Positions 16,947 through 28,444 of a stretch of DNA of 64,000 bases are shown piece by piece. Each line of letters starts with the position of its first letter. Position 1 is the stretch's first letter. Made by a program: the position numbers and the translations under genes. The notes under the pieces are model-generated. The model had not been told where the DNA came from, searched no databases, and was given only the letters and a program-made list of their open reading frames with translations. Origin of the DNA: Burkholderiales bacterium PBB6 (lineage in GTDB: Bacteria; Pseudomonadota; Gammaproteobacteria; Burkholderiales; Burkholderiaceae_C); assembly GCA_002255925.1 (NCBI GenBank), contig NKIH01000004.1:1-64000 (forward strand), written 5' to 3'.

Positions 16947-19127
16947 TCAGAACTTGGTGCTCACCGTCAGCTGCACCGTGCGTGGTGCGCCGGCCACGGC
17001 GTGGCCACGGTAGAGCTGGTCACCATAAAGGATATCGGCCACGTTCGTCACGTTCAGCTTCAGGGTGATGGGGTCGAGCTGGTACTCGGCCATCAGGTCA
17101 GCCGTCACATAGCCCTTGGCCACCACGGCGGTGTTGCCCACCGGCGACTGGCGCGACACGCCGTTGGCGCCGGCGCCCACACGCAGCTTCGGGGTGATCT
17201 GGTAGGTCGACCACACCGAGCCGCTGTGCTTGGGCGTCAGGCCCGGGTTCGTGCCCACCTCGCTGGCCGTCACGCTGGCGTCGATGGTCGCGGTCCAGGT
17301 CCAGGCCCACGATGCATACAGCTCCCACTGCGGCGTCAGCTTGCCGGCGAAGTCCACCTCCATGCCCTGCGCATGGCGCTTGCCCGAAAGCAGGTACTGC
17401 TCGGCGGCGGTGTCCGGGTCACGGTTGCGCTCGTTGTACTTCTCGCTGTGGAACAGGGCCACGCGTGACGACAGGGCGCCGTCCAGCAGGTCCAGCTTCG
17501 CGCCCAGCTCGATGTTGCGGCTCTTCTCCGGCGGCGTGTTGGTGCCCAGCGCGTCGTAGCTGTAGGTGTCGCCCGAGGTGTTGAAGGACGTGCCGTGGCT
17601 GAAGTGGAAGGACCACAGCGGATCCGGCTGCCACATCACGCCGACGCGGTGGCTCCACATGTTGTCGCTGCGCTCATAGTGGCCGCCCGGGGTCACGGTG
17701 CCATTGGTGGCGGTGACGGCGGCAAAGTCGTTGCTGCCCGAGAAGCGGTCAAAGCGCAGGCCGCCCACCACCTTCCAGGTCGGGCTCAGCTCGACCATGT
17801 CTTGCGCATACACGCCAGCCGCCTTGCTGTCGAAGCTGCGCGACCACGCGCGCTTGCGGGTGTCGGCGATGCTGGCGCCGTCGTTCGGCGTGCCCACGGT
17901 GGTGGTCGGCTTGGTCGGGTTGCTGCTGTAGTTGTCGCGGTCAGCGCCTTCGATGGCGAAGTCGGCACCGGCGATCAGGCTGTGCTTGAAGCCCAGCGCA
18001 TTGAAGGTGCGCGTGTAGTCGCTCTGCACGTAGTGCGTGTTGTACTCGTGGGCGCGGCCCTGGTTGCCGCGGTTGATCACCGTGCTGTTGGTGAGGCTGG
18101 TGGTGCCTGTGGGGAAGCGGATGGTGCTGGCCCAGAAGTCGCGGGTGTAGCGGCCGGTGCGCGCCATGGTCTTCAACTCGCCGCCGTCACCAAAGCGGTG
18201 GGTGTGGCTGAGCGTGGCGAAGTCAGCGCCGCCAACCACGTAGTCGCTGGCCATGCCGTAGAAGTTCTTTGCCGGGATGTTGGCGACGGTGCCATTGACC
18301 CAGCCGATGCCGTAGTTGGGCACGTTGTTGTATTCGAGGTGATAGAAGCTGGCCAGGAACTCATCGGCCGTGCCAATGCCCCAGCGGAAGCTCGGTGCCA
18401 CCCCCTTTTTGTCGATCTTCGCGCCGTAGTTGTCGGCCTGGGTCAACATCGCATTTACTCGGAAGGCCGAGTCGTCGCCGGTGCGCACGTTCACGTCGGC
18501 CACGGTGCGCAGGTACTCGCCCGAGCCCACGGTCACATCCACCTGGCCCTGGTTCATCAGCAGCGGGTTCTTGCTGGCCTGGTTCACCACGCCGCCGGTC
18601 GAGCCACGGCCGAACAGCATCGAGGCCGAGCCGCGCAGCACTTCAATGCGGTCGTTGTTGAAGGTGTCGCGGTCGTACAGCGCGGGGTCGCGCATGCCGT
18701 CCACATACAGGTCGCCCGTGCCCGACAGCGAGAAGCCGCGCACGCGGATGTCTTCTTCGCCACCCTCGGCCGCCTGGAAGGTGATGCCGGCCGCGTTGTG
18801 CAGGGCTTGCTTCAGGGTGTCGAGGTTGCGGTCGTCGATCAGGCGCTCGGTCACCACGGTCACCGATTGCGGCACGTCGCGCAGCTCTTGCGTGCCTTTG
18901 CCGATGCGGGTGGTGGTGGCTTGCAGGCTGTCCTTGCCTTGCACTTCAGCGGTGGCCTTGAGCTTGACGGTGGGCAGCACGGTAGCGGCTTCGGTCACGG
19001 CTTCAGCAGGCTTGCCGGCATCGGCCGGTGCAGGTGCGGTTTGCGCCATGGCGAAGCCGGCGGCCAGTGCGCCGAGGGGCAGCACGGCATGTCGGACGGT
19101 GCGGGTAACGGTCGGGCGGCGAGTCAT
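16947..19127 (-). CDS. TonB-dependent siderophore receptor (Fiu/PiuA-like)
   Basis: A 726-residue outer-membrane receptor. Residues 1-28 form a signal peptide ending AMAQ. The plug domain has RDVPQSVTVVTERLIDD, GFSLSGTGDLYVDGMRD and EVLRGSASMLFGRGSTGGVVN. The rest is the beta-barrel, ending in an aromatic residue (VSTKF). The plug sequence is that of catecholate receptors of the Fiu/PiuA/BfrZ kind. ATG 19127 has a strong AAGGAG site. It lies 159 bases after exbD and just before piuC, so it may have its own promoter as well as readthrough from tonB-exbB-exbD. Confidence 0.93.
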   Translation of the reverse strand: MTRRPTVTRTVRHAVLPLGALAAGFAMAQTAPAPADAGKPAEAVTEAATVLPTVKLKATAEVQGKDSLQATTTRIGKGTQELRDVPQSVTVVTERLIDDRNLDTLKQALHNAAGITFQAAEGGEEDIRVRGFSLSGTGDLYVDGMRDPALYDRDTFNNDRIEVLRGSASMLFGRGSTGGVVNQASKNPLLMNQGQVDVTVGSGEYLRTVADVNVRTGDDSAFRVNAMLTQADNYGAKIDKKGVAPSFRWGIGTADEFLASFYHLEYNNVPNYGIGWVNGTVANIPAKNFYGMASDYVVGGADFATLSHTHRFGDGGELKTMARTGRYTRDFWASTIRFPTGTTSLTNSTVINRGNQGRAHEYNTHYVQSDYTRTFNALGFKHSLIAGADFAIEGADRDNYSSNPTKPTTTVGTPNDGASIADTRKRAWSRSFDSKAAGVYAQDMVELSPTWKVVGGLRFDRFSGSNDFAAVTATNGTVTPGGHYERSDNMWSHRVGVMWQPDPLWSFHFSHGTSFNTSGDTYSYDALGTNTPPEKSRNIELGAKLDLLDGALSSRVALFHSEKYNERNRDPDTAAEQYLLSGKRHAQGMEVDFAGKLTPQWELYASWAWTWTATIDASVTASEVGTNPGLTPKHSGSVWSTYQITPKLRVGAGANGVSRQSPVGNTAVVAKGYVTADLMAEYQLDPITLKLNVTNVADILYGDQLYRGHAVAGAPRTVQLTVSTKF

Positions 19128-19286
19128 GAAGGCTCCTTGTGGTCGTTGGGTTGTTGTGTCTGAAAAGCGTCGGGCAAAGCGCTGCCCTGCTGCCTTCGCG
19201 GGCAGCTTTTTCGGTCAATGGTTGGGTGTGCGTGCGGTGCGTTGCCGCGCTGAGAGATGAGGTGAGGTTTGACCCTCAGGCCCCCA

Positions 19287-19706
19287 TCACTTCGCTTCGG
19301 GCTGGCTCACGAAGCCCACCTTGGCCAGGCCGGCGCGCGAGGCATCGGCCAGGGTCTGCGCCACCGTGCGGTAGGCCGCGGCTTCGTCGGCGCGCAGGTG
19401 CACTTCCGGTTGCGGCTGCTGCTGGCCGGCCAGGCTGAAGCGCTCGGCCGCCTGCTCGCGGCTGAGCGGCTCACCGTTCCAGTAGCGCTGGCCTGCGGCA
19501 TCGATGGCGAAGTCGATCTTGTCGGGCTGCTGCTGGTTGACCTGGGCATCGGCCCGGGGCAGGTCCAGCTTCACGGCATGGGTGAGCAGCGGGGCGGTGA
19601 CGATGAAGATCACCAGCAGCACCAGCATCACGTCGATCAGCGGGACCATGTTGATCTCGGCCACCGGCGCCGCGGTGCGCTGCTTGTCGAAAGAGGCGAA
19701 GGCCAT
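19287..19706 (-). CDS. exbD: Biopolymer transport protein ExbD
   Basis: A 139-residue inner-membrane protein of the TonB energising complex. The single membrane helix (about 21-43, NMVPLIDVMLVLLVIFIVTA) contains the essential Asp25. The periplasmic part follows. I start at ATG 19706, ten bases after exbB; longer frames add a Pro-rich head that does not fit the family. With ExbB it converts proton flow into TonB motion. Confidence 0.94.
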   Translation of the reverse strand: MAFASFDKQRTAAPVAEINMVPLIDVMLVLLVIFIVTAPLLTHAVKLDLPRADAQVNQQQPDKIDFAIDAAGQRYWNGEPLSREQAAERFSLAGQQQPQPEVHLRADEAAAYRTVAQTLADASRAGLAKVGFVSQPEAK

Positions 19707-19716
19707 GGGGTGGTGC

Positions 19717-20496
19717 TCAGGCTGCGGTGGCGGGGGTGCTGGCGGTGGCAACGGCCATCTGCGGCTTGATCGCGCGCACATTGCTGTTGGCGGCAGGAAC
19801 GGCGGCGCCCGGTGCTTCGCCCATCGTCAGGAAGCTGTGCAGCTCGAAGGCGAAGGCATCGAGGCGGCCACACAGCACGCGGTTGCTGCGGGTGAAGGCG
19901 TTGTAGGCCACCACCGCCGGGATGGCGACCGCCAGGCCGAGGCCCGTCATGATCAGCGCCTCGCCCACCGGGCCGGCGACCTTGTCGAGGGTGCCGGCGC
20001 CGCTCATGCCAATGCCCAGCAGCGCGTGATAGACGCCCCACACCGTGCCGAACAGGCCGACAAACGGGGCGGTGGCGCCGACCGTGGCGAGCGTGGTCAG
20101 GCCCGACTCCACGCGGGTGGTTTCTTCGTCCAGCACCTTCTTGATGGTGCGGGTCAGGAACTCGCTGGCGCTGCCGGCCTCGGCCAGGCGCTGGGCACCG
20201 TGGCGGGCGTGATGGGCCTGGGCATGCAGCGCCTGGGCCGACAGGTGCGAGAACGCATCGCTGGCGCCATGCGCGTCGATGTCGGCCTGCACCTGCTCCA
20301 GCGTGCCGGCGTTCCAGAAGCGGTCGAGGAAACCGGCGGCGCGGCGCTGGCGCAGCACGGTGGTCAGGGCCTTGGTGGCGATGATGATCCACGAGGCGGC
20401 CGACATCAGCAGCAGCAGGGCCAGCAGCGTCTTGCCGACGACGTCGGCCTGGGCCAGGAAGTGGCCGAAGCCGAGCGAGGTGGTGGTGGTGTCCAT
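19717..20496 (-). CDS. exbB: Biopolymer transport protein ExbB (MotA/TolQ/ExbB family)
   Basis: A 259-residue inner-membrane protein with three predicted helices. The family core TVGATAPFVGLFGTVWGVYHALLGI (about 145-169) and EALIMTGLGLAVAIPAVVAYN (about 184-204) is intact. The start ATG 20496 is used because the preceding 26 codons fall in the tonB-exbB gap. It is co-transcribed with tonB (38-base gap) and exbD (10-base gap). Only one copy of the set is in the window. Confidence 0.94.
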   Translation of the reverse strand: MDTTTTSLGFGHFLAQADVVGKTLLALLLLMSAASWIIIATKALTTVLRQRRAAGFLDRFWNAGTLEQVQADIDAHGASDAFSHLSAQALHAQAHHARHGAQRLAEAGSASEFLTRTIKKVLDEETTRVESGLTTLATVGATAPFVGLFGTVWGVYHALLGIGMSGAGTLDKVAGPVGEALIMTGLGLAVAIPAVVAYNAFTRSNRVLCGRLDAFAFELHSFLTMGEAPGAAVPAANSNVRAIKPQMAVATASTPATAA

Positions 20497-20534
20497 GATC
20501 TTGTCAGCGGGAAGGGTGAGGTGTTCGGGAGGGT

Positions 20535-21275
20535 TCAGTCGAGCGCGTATTCGAGCGGTGCCACGGCGGTCCATTCCACCGCGACGCCGTCTTGCAGATA
20601 GGGCTTGAAGCGGGCAGCACGCATGGCTTGCAGGGCTTGCTCGTCCAGCCGTGCATGGCCTGACGAGCGGTGCAGCGTGATGCGTTGCGGCAGGCCGGCC
20701 GTGTCGACCACCAAGCGAACCAGCACGGTGCCTTGTTCACCCGTGCGGCGCGAGGCCAGCGGGTAGGCCTGGGCCGGCGCCACCAGGTAGCGGATGTCGC
20801 TGCTGGCGATCTGCTTCGGCGCGGGCGGCGCCGGGGGCGGGCTGGCGGCAGGCGCGGCGCTGACGGTGGCCGGCGCGGCCGTGGTGACGGGCGTCACCGT
20901 TGGTGCTGGCGTGGGCGCAGGGGGCGGTGCCACCCAGGCTGGCGTGGCGGGCACCGGTGCGGGTGCTGCGGCCAGCACCGGGGCGGTGCGCTGCGGCGCA
21001 GGCGGCGTGGGGGCGCGGGTTGGCTGCGGCGGGACGGGCAGCGGTGCCGGCGGGGCGATCCACTGCACCATCAGCGGAGCCGATTCAGCCACCGCCTGGC
21101 GCACGGCGTCGACCTGCATCAAGGCCCAGGCGCCGGCGATGTGCAGGGCGACCACGCCTGCGCCCAGGGCGCGCTGGCCGCCGACGGGCAGGGCTTCCGA
21201 GCGTTCAACCGGGCGACGGCGACGCGCGGGCTGCGCTGGCTCGGTGGGGTGGTTGACGGCGGCGATCGCAGGCAT
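20535..21275 (-). CDS. tonB: Energy transducer TonB
   Basis: A 246-residue TonB. It has a basic N-terminus, a membrane anchor at about 36-53 (ALGAGVVALHIAGAWALM), a long Pro/Ala/Thr-rich periplasmic rod (about 73-152) and a C-terminal TonB domain with YPLASRRTGEQGTVLVRLVVD and ARLDEQALQAMRAARFKPY. It contacts the TonB box of the receptor encoded downstream. First gene of the iron operon, preceded by a Fur-like promoter at 21320-21348. Confidence 0.94.
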   Translation of the reverse strand: MPAIAAVNHPTEPAQPARRRRPVERSEALPVGGQRALGAGVVALHIAGAWALMQVDAVRQAVAESAPLMVQWIAPPAPLPVPPQPTRAPTPPAPQRTAPVLAAAPAPVPATPAWVAPPPAPTPAPTVTPVTTAAPATVSAAPAASPPPAPPAPKQIASSDIRYLVAPAQAYPLASRRTGEQGTVLVRLVVDTAGLPQRITLHRSSGHARLDEQALQAMRAARFKPYLQDGVAVEWTAVAPLEYALD

Positions 21276-21319
21276 TCGGCATGGCCTGCGGCGCAGGCAT
21301 CTGAAGAAACAATGCCTGC

Positions 21320-21349
21320 ATGTTAATGCAAATGCGAATGAGTCGCAAA
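21320..21349 (-). promoter_or_regulatory. Promoter with Fur-like box for the tonB operon
   Basis: On the minus strand, TTGCGA (21343-21348) and TAACAT (21320-21325) are 17 bases apart. The spacer CTCATTCGCATTTGCAT resembles degenerate Fur sites of Burkholderiales and shares CATTCG with the box at 14370-14397. The predicted start is about 38 bases upstream of the tonB ATG. Confidence 0.5.
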
Positions 21350-21432
21350 CAGATTGCGATTACTGACGCGTGGATTTGGCGGTTGTTGTGGTGAGGGCGT
21401 CGCAATTGGCGACACCTCCCGCCCGCCAGCAC

Positions 21433-22902
21433 TTACTGGAAAGCCACCTCCGCAAAGCCGCGCAGCTTGCGGCTGTGCAGCTGGCTCACGCCGGCCTCAC
21501 GCAGCAACTCCACCGCGCGGATGCCGATGCGCAGATGCTGGTCCACCCGTTCCCGGTAGAAGTGGTTGGCCATGCCGGGCAGCTTGATCTCGCCGTGCAG
21601 CGGCTTGTCGCTCACGCACAGCAAGGTGCCGTAGGGCACACGGAAGCGGAAGCCGTTGGCGGCGATGGTGGCGCTTTCCATGTCAAGCGCAATCGCCCGG
21701 CTCTGGCTGAAGCGACGCTCGGGACCCGGATGCGGCAGCAGCTCCCAGTTCCGGTTGTCGGTGGACGCCACGGTGCCGGTGCGCATCACCTTCTTCAGCT
21801 CGTAGCCCGCCAGCTGGGTCACCTCCGCCACGGCCTGCTCCAGCGCCACCTGCACTTCGGCCAGCGCCGGAATCGGCACCCACAGCGGCAGTTCCTCGTC
21901 CAGCACATGGTCCTCGCGCACATAGCCGTGGGCCAGCACGTAGTCGCCCAGCTGCTGGGTGTTGCGCAGGCCGGCGCAGTGGCCGAGCATCAGCCAGACA
22001 TGCGGGCGCAGCACGGCGATGTGGTCGGTGATGGTCTTGGCGTTGGCCGGGCCGACACCGATGTTGACCATCGTGATGCCGCCATGCCCTTCGCGCACCA
22101 GGTGGTAGGCGGGCATCTGCGGCAGCCGGGGTGGCGGCGTGCCGCTGGCCAGGGCCTCGCCACCTTCGCGCGGGGTGATGACGTTGCCGGGCTCGACGAA
22201 GGCGGTGTAGTCGCTCTGCGGGCTCTGCATCAGCTGGTGGCCCAGGCGGATGAACTCGTCGATGTAGAACTGGTAGTTCGTGAACAGCACGAAGTTCTGG
22301 AAATGCTCCGGCGCCGTGCCCGTGTAATGGCGCAGGCGGTGAAGTGAATAGTCGACCCGCGGCGCGGTGAACAGGGCCAGCGGCGCCGGCTCGCGCGGGG
22401 CGGGCTCGAAGGTGCCGTTGGCGATGCCGTCGTCCATCGCCGCCAGGTCGGGCAGGTCGAAATGGTCACGCAGGCGCAGGCGCTGTTCGGCGTTCAGGTT
22501 GCCTTCCACATGGTCCGCCTCGGCCAGCGAAAAATGCACCGGGATGGGCTGGTTGCCCAGGCCGATGTCGAGGGCCACGCCGTGGTTGCGCAGCAGCAGG
22601 CGGAACTGCTCGCGGTAGTAGTCGGCGAACAAGTCCGGGCGGGTCAACGTGGTTTCGAACGATCCCGGCCCGGCCACGAAGCCAAAGCTCAGGCGGGTGT
22701 CGGGCATCGCCACGGTGTCGGTTTGCACCCGCACGCTGGGGTACCAGGCGCGCACCCGCTGCGCAGGCACCTGGCCGCTGATGTAGGCCTGCAACTGCTG
22801 TCGCAGATGACCGACCTGGGCCTGGTAAATCGCCATGACCTGGGCCAGGGCGGCGTCGGCGTCATCAAAGGACTGACGAGGAACAAAGGATGCTTCGATC
22901 AT
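21433..22902 (-). CDS. amn: AMP nucleosidase
   Basis: A 489-residue cytoplasmic enzyme that cleaves AMP to adenine and ribose 5-phosphate. The length matches the proteobacterial Amn family. The N-terminal domain contains YPSVRVQTDTVAMPDTRLSFGFVAGPG. The C-terminal phosphorylase-like domain has ITMVNIGVGPANAKTITDHIAVLRPHVWLMLGHCAGL and the catalytic region ALDMESATIAANGFRFRVPYGTLLCVSDKPLHGE. It is a single-gene unit, divergent from the peptidase at 22948. Confidence 0.95.
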   Translation of the reverse strand: MIEASFVPRQSFDDADAALAQVMAIYQAQVGHLRQQLQAYISGQVPAQRVRAWYPSVRVQTDTVAMPDTRLSFGFVAGPGSFETTLTRPDLFADYYREQFRLLLRNHGVALDIGLGNQPIPVHFSLAEADHVEGNLNAEQRLRLRDHFDLPDLAAMDDGIANGTFEPAPREPAPLALFTAPRVDYSLHRLRHYTGTAPEHFQNFVLFTNYQFYIDEFIRLGHQLMQSPQSDYTAFVEPGNVITPREGGEALASGTPPPRLPQMPAYHLVREGHGGITMVNIGVGPANAKTITDHIAVLRPHVWLMLGHCAGLRNTQQLGDYVLAHGYVREDHVLDEELPLWVPIPALAEVQVALEQAVAEVTQLAGYELKKVMRTGTVASTDNRNWELLPHPGPERRFSQSRAIALDMESATIAANGFRFRVPYGTLLCVSDKPLHGEIKLPGMANHFYRERVDQHLRIGIRAVELLREAGVSQLHSRKLRGFAEVAFQ

Positions 22903-22947
22903 GGTTTGATTGTGGCGTGAGGGCTGCCTCTACACTGAGGCCCAGAG

Positions 22948-23970
22948 ATGACAAGCACAAGTTTTCAACGCATTGTCGGGATGAGCAGGGCGCGTTCAGC
23001 GGCGCTGGCTGTGGTGCCGGCGGTCATGTTCGCCGTTCTGCCCGGGCCGGCGGCCGCGGTGGCAACGCCGCACTCGACACCGCAGCAGGCCTCACCCCCT
23101 GCATCGCGCCCGGCCGGCAAGGCGCCCGCAAAGCCGTCCCCGAAGCCACCTCCAAAGCAGCCGCCCAAGCCAGCCGCAGCGCCCGCGCCGGTCTCGCTGG
23201 CCGATTGGTGCAAGGCCATCAGCCAGAAGGTGCCCGCGCTGCAGTCCGCACAGTGCCTGGCATCGGGCCTGTTGCCCGGCGAGGGGCGCTCGGTGCGTGG
23301 CACGCCGATCTGGTCGCGCGATGTGCTGCCCGTGAAGGGCCCGACGCGCCTGCGCGTGCTGGTGCTCGGCGGCATCCACGGCGACGAGATGGCCTCGGTG
23401 AACCTGGTGTTCGACTGGCTCGCCAAGTCGGTGCGCACCCGCGAAGAGCCGATCCACTGGCGCATGGTGCCGCTGATCAACCCGGACGGCCTGTTGCGCC
23501 AGCCGGCCACCCGGGTGAATGCCCGAGGGGTCGACCTCAACCGCAACTTCCCCACGGTCGACTGGACGGAGCGGGCGCACAGCTACTGGGCCAGCCGCAC
23601 GGGCAAAGACCCGCGTCGCTACCCCGGCCCGCAAGCCGTGTCCGAGCCCGAAACTCGCTGGGTGCTGCAGCAGATCGAATCATTCAAGCCGCACCTGATC
23701 GTCTCGGTGCATGCGCCGTATGGCGTGCTCGACTTCGATGGTCCACCACCGGCGCCTGACAAGCTGGGCAACCTGCACCTCGACCAGGTCGGCGTGTTCC
23801 CCGGCTCGTTGGGCAACTACGCCGGCATCTCGCGGCAGTTGCCGGTCGTCACGCTCGAGCTGAAAAACGCGAAGGCGGTGCCGCCCCGCGATGTGGCCGC
23901 GATGTGGGGCGACTTGCTGGGCTGGATCGACCGGCGGTTGATCAACGTGGCGCAGGCGCCGAAGCCCTGA
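22948..23970 (+). CDS. Secreted M14-family zinc peptidase (MpaA-like)
   Basis: A 340-residue periplasmic carboxypeptidase of the M14 fold, similar to murein-peptide amidases. A signal peptide ending ...GPAAAVA is followed by a Pro/Lys-rich linker (about 45-75) and the catalytic domain. Zinc ligands are His and Glu of GGIHGDEMAS and the His of IVSVHAPYG; RGVDLNRNFP carries the substrate-binding Asn-Arg. The likely catalytic Glu is in VVTLELKNAK. ATG 22948 has GAGG about 9 bases upstream; ATG 22981 is an alternative. A role in trimming cell-wall peptides is inferred from the family. Confidence 0.85.
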   Translation: MTSTSFQRIVGMSRARSAALAVVPAVMFAVLPGPAAAVATPHSTPQQASPPASRPAGKAPAKPSPKPPPKQPPKPAAAPAPVSLADWCKAISQKVPALQSAQCLASGLLPGEGRSVRGTPIWSRDVLPVKGPTRLRVLVLGGIHGDEMASVNLVFDWLAKSVRTREEPIHWRMVPLINPDGLLRQPATRVNARGVDLNRNFPTVDWTERAHSYWASRTGKDPRRYPGPQAVSEPETRWVLQQIESFKPHLIVSVHAPYGVLDFDGPPPAPDKLGNLHLDQVGVFPGSLGNYAGISRQLPVVTLELKNAKAVPPRDVAAMWGDLLGWIDRRLINVAQAPKP

Positions 23971-24105
23971 GCGCGGAGGCGCGCCCCCCCTAGCTTCCGT
24001 AGTCTGGCCGCGCGCGTGTCCGGTTTCAACCGGCGCTGCCGTATGTCCCAACAAGCAGCACCCTGGCCCGCAAGCCCGAGGCGCTGCACAACAGGGAGTA
24101 CGACC

Positions 24106-24660
24106 ATGCACAACACCCTTGCACCCAACCCCCCCGCCCTGAGCGGGGCGCACCTGGAGCCTGCCCCACGTCGGCCCATGCTGGTGCCCTTCGGCGTCAT
24201 CCGCATCGCGCGGGGCGTGGGCAGCGGCCCCACCGTGCAGGCCGCTCGCGACAGCGCCCTGCTGAGCGCCGGCCTGGGCAACTACCACCTCATTCCGCTG
24301 GGCGCCGCCATGCCGCCGGGCAGTCAGATCGTGCGCGGCCGGCTGCAGGGCCATCCGCTGGAGTTTGGTCAGCGGGTGTACGGCGTGCTGTCGATCGCCA
24401 CTGAAAGCCGACCCGGGCGCAGTGTGTATGCCGGCCTGGGCTGGGCCCGTGAGCCGGTGGGCGGGCAGGGCCTGATGGTGGACTTGCAGGATGCCGACGA
24501 AGACCGGCTGACCCGCGGCCTGCACACCAGCCTGCACCACATGCAGAAGGACCGGGGCGTTTCCTTCGGTCCGGTCAGCACCGAGATTGCCGGAATGCAG
24601 TGCGACAGTGATCCGGTGTGCGCCCTGGTTGTGGCCGTGTTCCGCTGCGAACCCTGGTGA
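24106..24660 (+). CDS. Pyruvoyl-dependent arginine decarboxylase homologue lacking the cleavage serine
   Basis: A 184-residue protein with the PvlArgDC core: RIARGVGSGPTVQAARDSAL (33-52) followed by SAGLGNYHLIPL and MPPGSQIVRG. In characterised members the segment after the Asn-Leu-Ile strand holds a Ser-Ser or Thr-Ser pair, where the chain cleaves itself and makes the pyruvoyl group. Here residues 66-67 are Gly-Ala, so maturation should fail. ATG 24106 has AGGGAG nine bases upstream. A non-decarboxylating role or a different chemistry is possible. No polyamine genes are adjacent. The assignment of the family is firm; loss of activity is inference. Confidence 0.78.
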   Translation: MHNTLAPNPPALSGAHLEPAPRRPMLVPFGVIRIARGVGSGPTVQAARDSALLSAGLGNYHLIPLGAAMPPGSQIVRGRLQGHPLEFGQRVYGVLSIATESRPGRSVYAGLGWAREPVGGQGLMVDLQDADEDRLTRGLHTSLHHMQKDRGVSFGPVSTEIAGMQCDSDPVCALVVAVFRCEPW

Positions 24661-24712
24661 ATCACATCAGGGTCTGGACGCCTTGTGCGTGACCGGATCG
24701 CGGCCCCAGAAT

Positions 24713-24737
24713 CGCTGCGTGGCAACTTCACGCAGCG
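24713..24737 (+). other. Perfect inverted repeat before the histidine kinase
   Basis: CGCTGCGTG and CACGCAGCG form a 9-bp stem with a seven-base loop. No T-tract follows, so it is a weak terminator at best. It lies between the decarboxylase homologue and the hybrid kinase and could also be an operator. Confidence 0.35.
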
Positions 24738-24803
24738 CTGCCTGCAGCTGGCGACCATGAACGACGCACTCTTGCTGGTTGACCGCCCGTGCCGTTCGGG
24801 CTG

Positions 24804-28343
<3,540 letters not shown>

Positions 28344-28444
28344 CCCTGCGAAATTGAGGGAATAAGTGGCAGGCGCTGATATCAAGGGGGAAAGCCGCCC
28401 TGCTTGAGTGATCGATCCGGACGCTGCTGCCTAAGATCGGATCC

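Noticed and set aside
17595-19163. Long plus-strand frame opposite the TonB-dependent receptor
   Set aside because: Antisense shadow of a clear receptor gene; no signal peptide or domain of its own.
19189-19211. Hairpin GCTGCC-TTCGC-GGGCAGC followed by TTTTT on the plus strand in the exbD-receptor gap
   Set aside because: It has terminator shape only for plus-strand transcription, and no plus-strand gene ends here. On the minus strand it lacks a T-tract. It may terminate an antisense RNA, but nothing else supports that.
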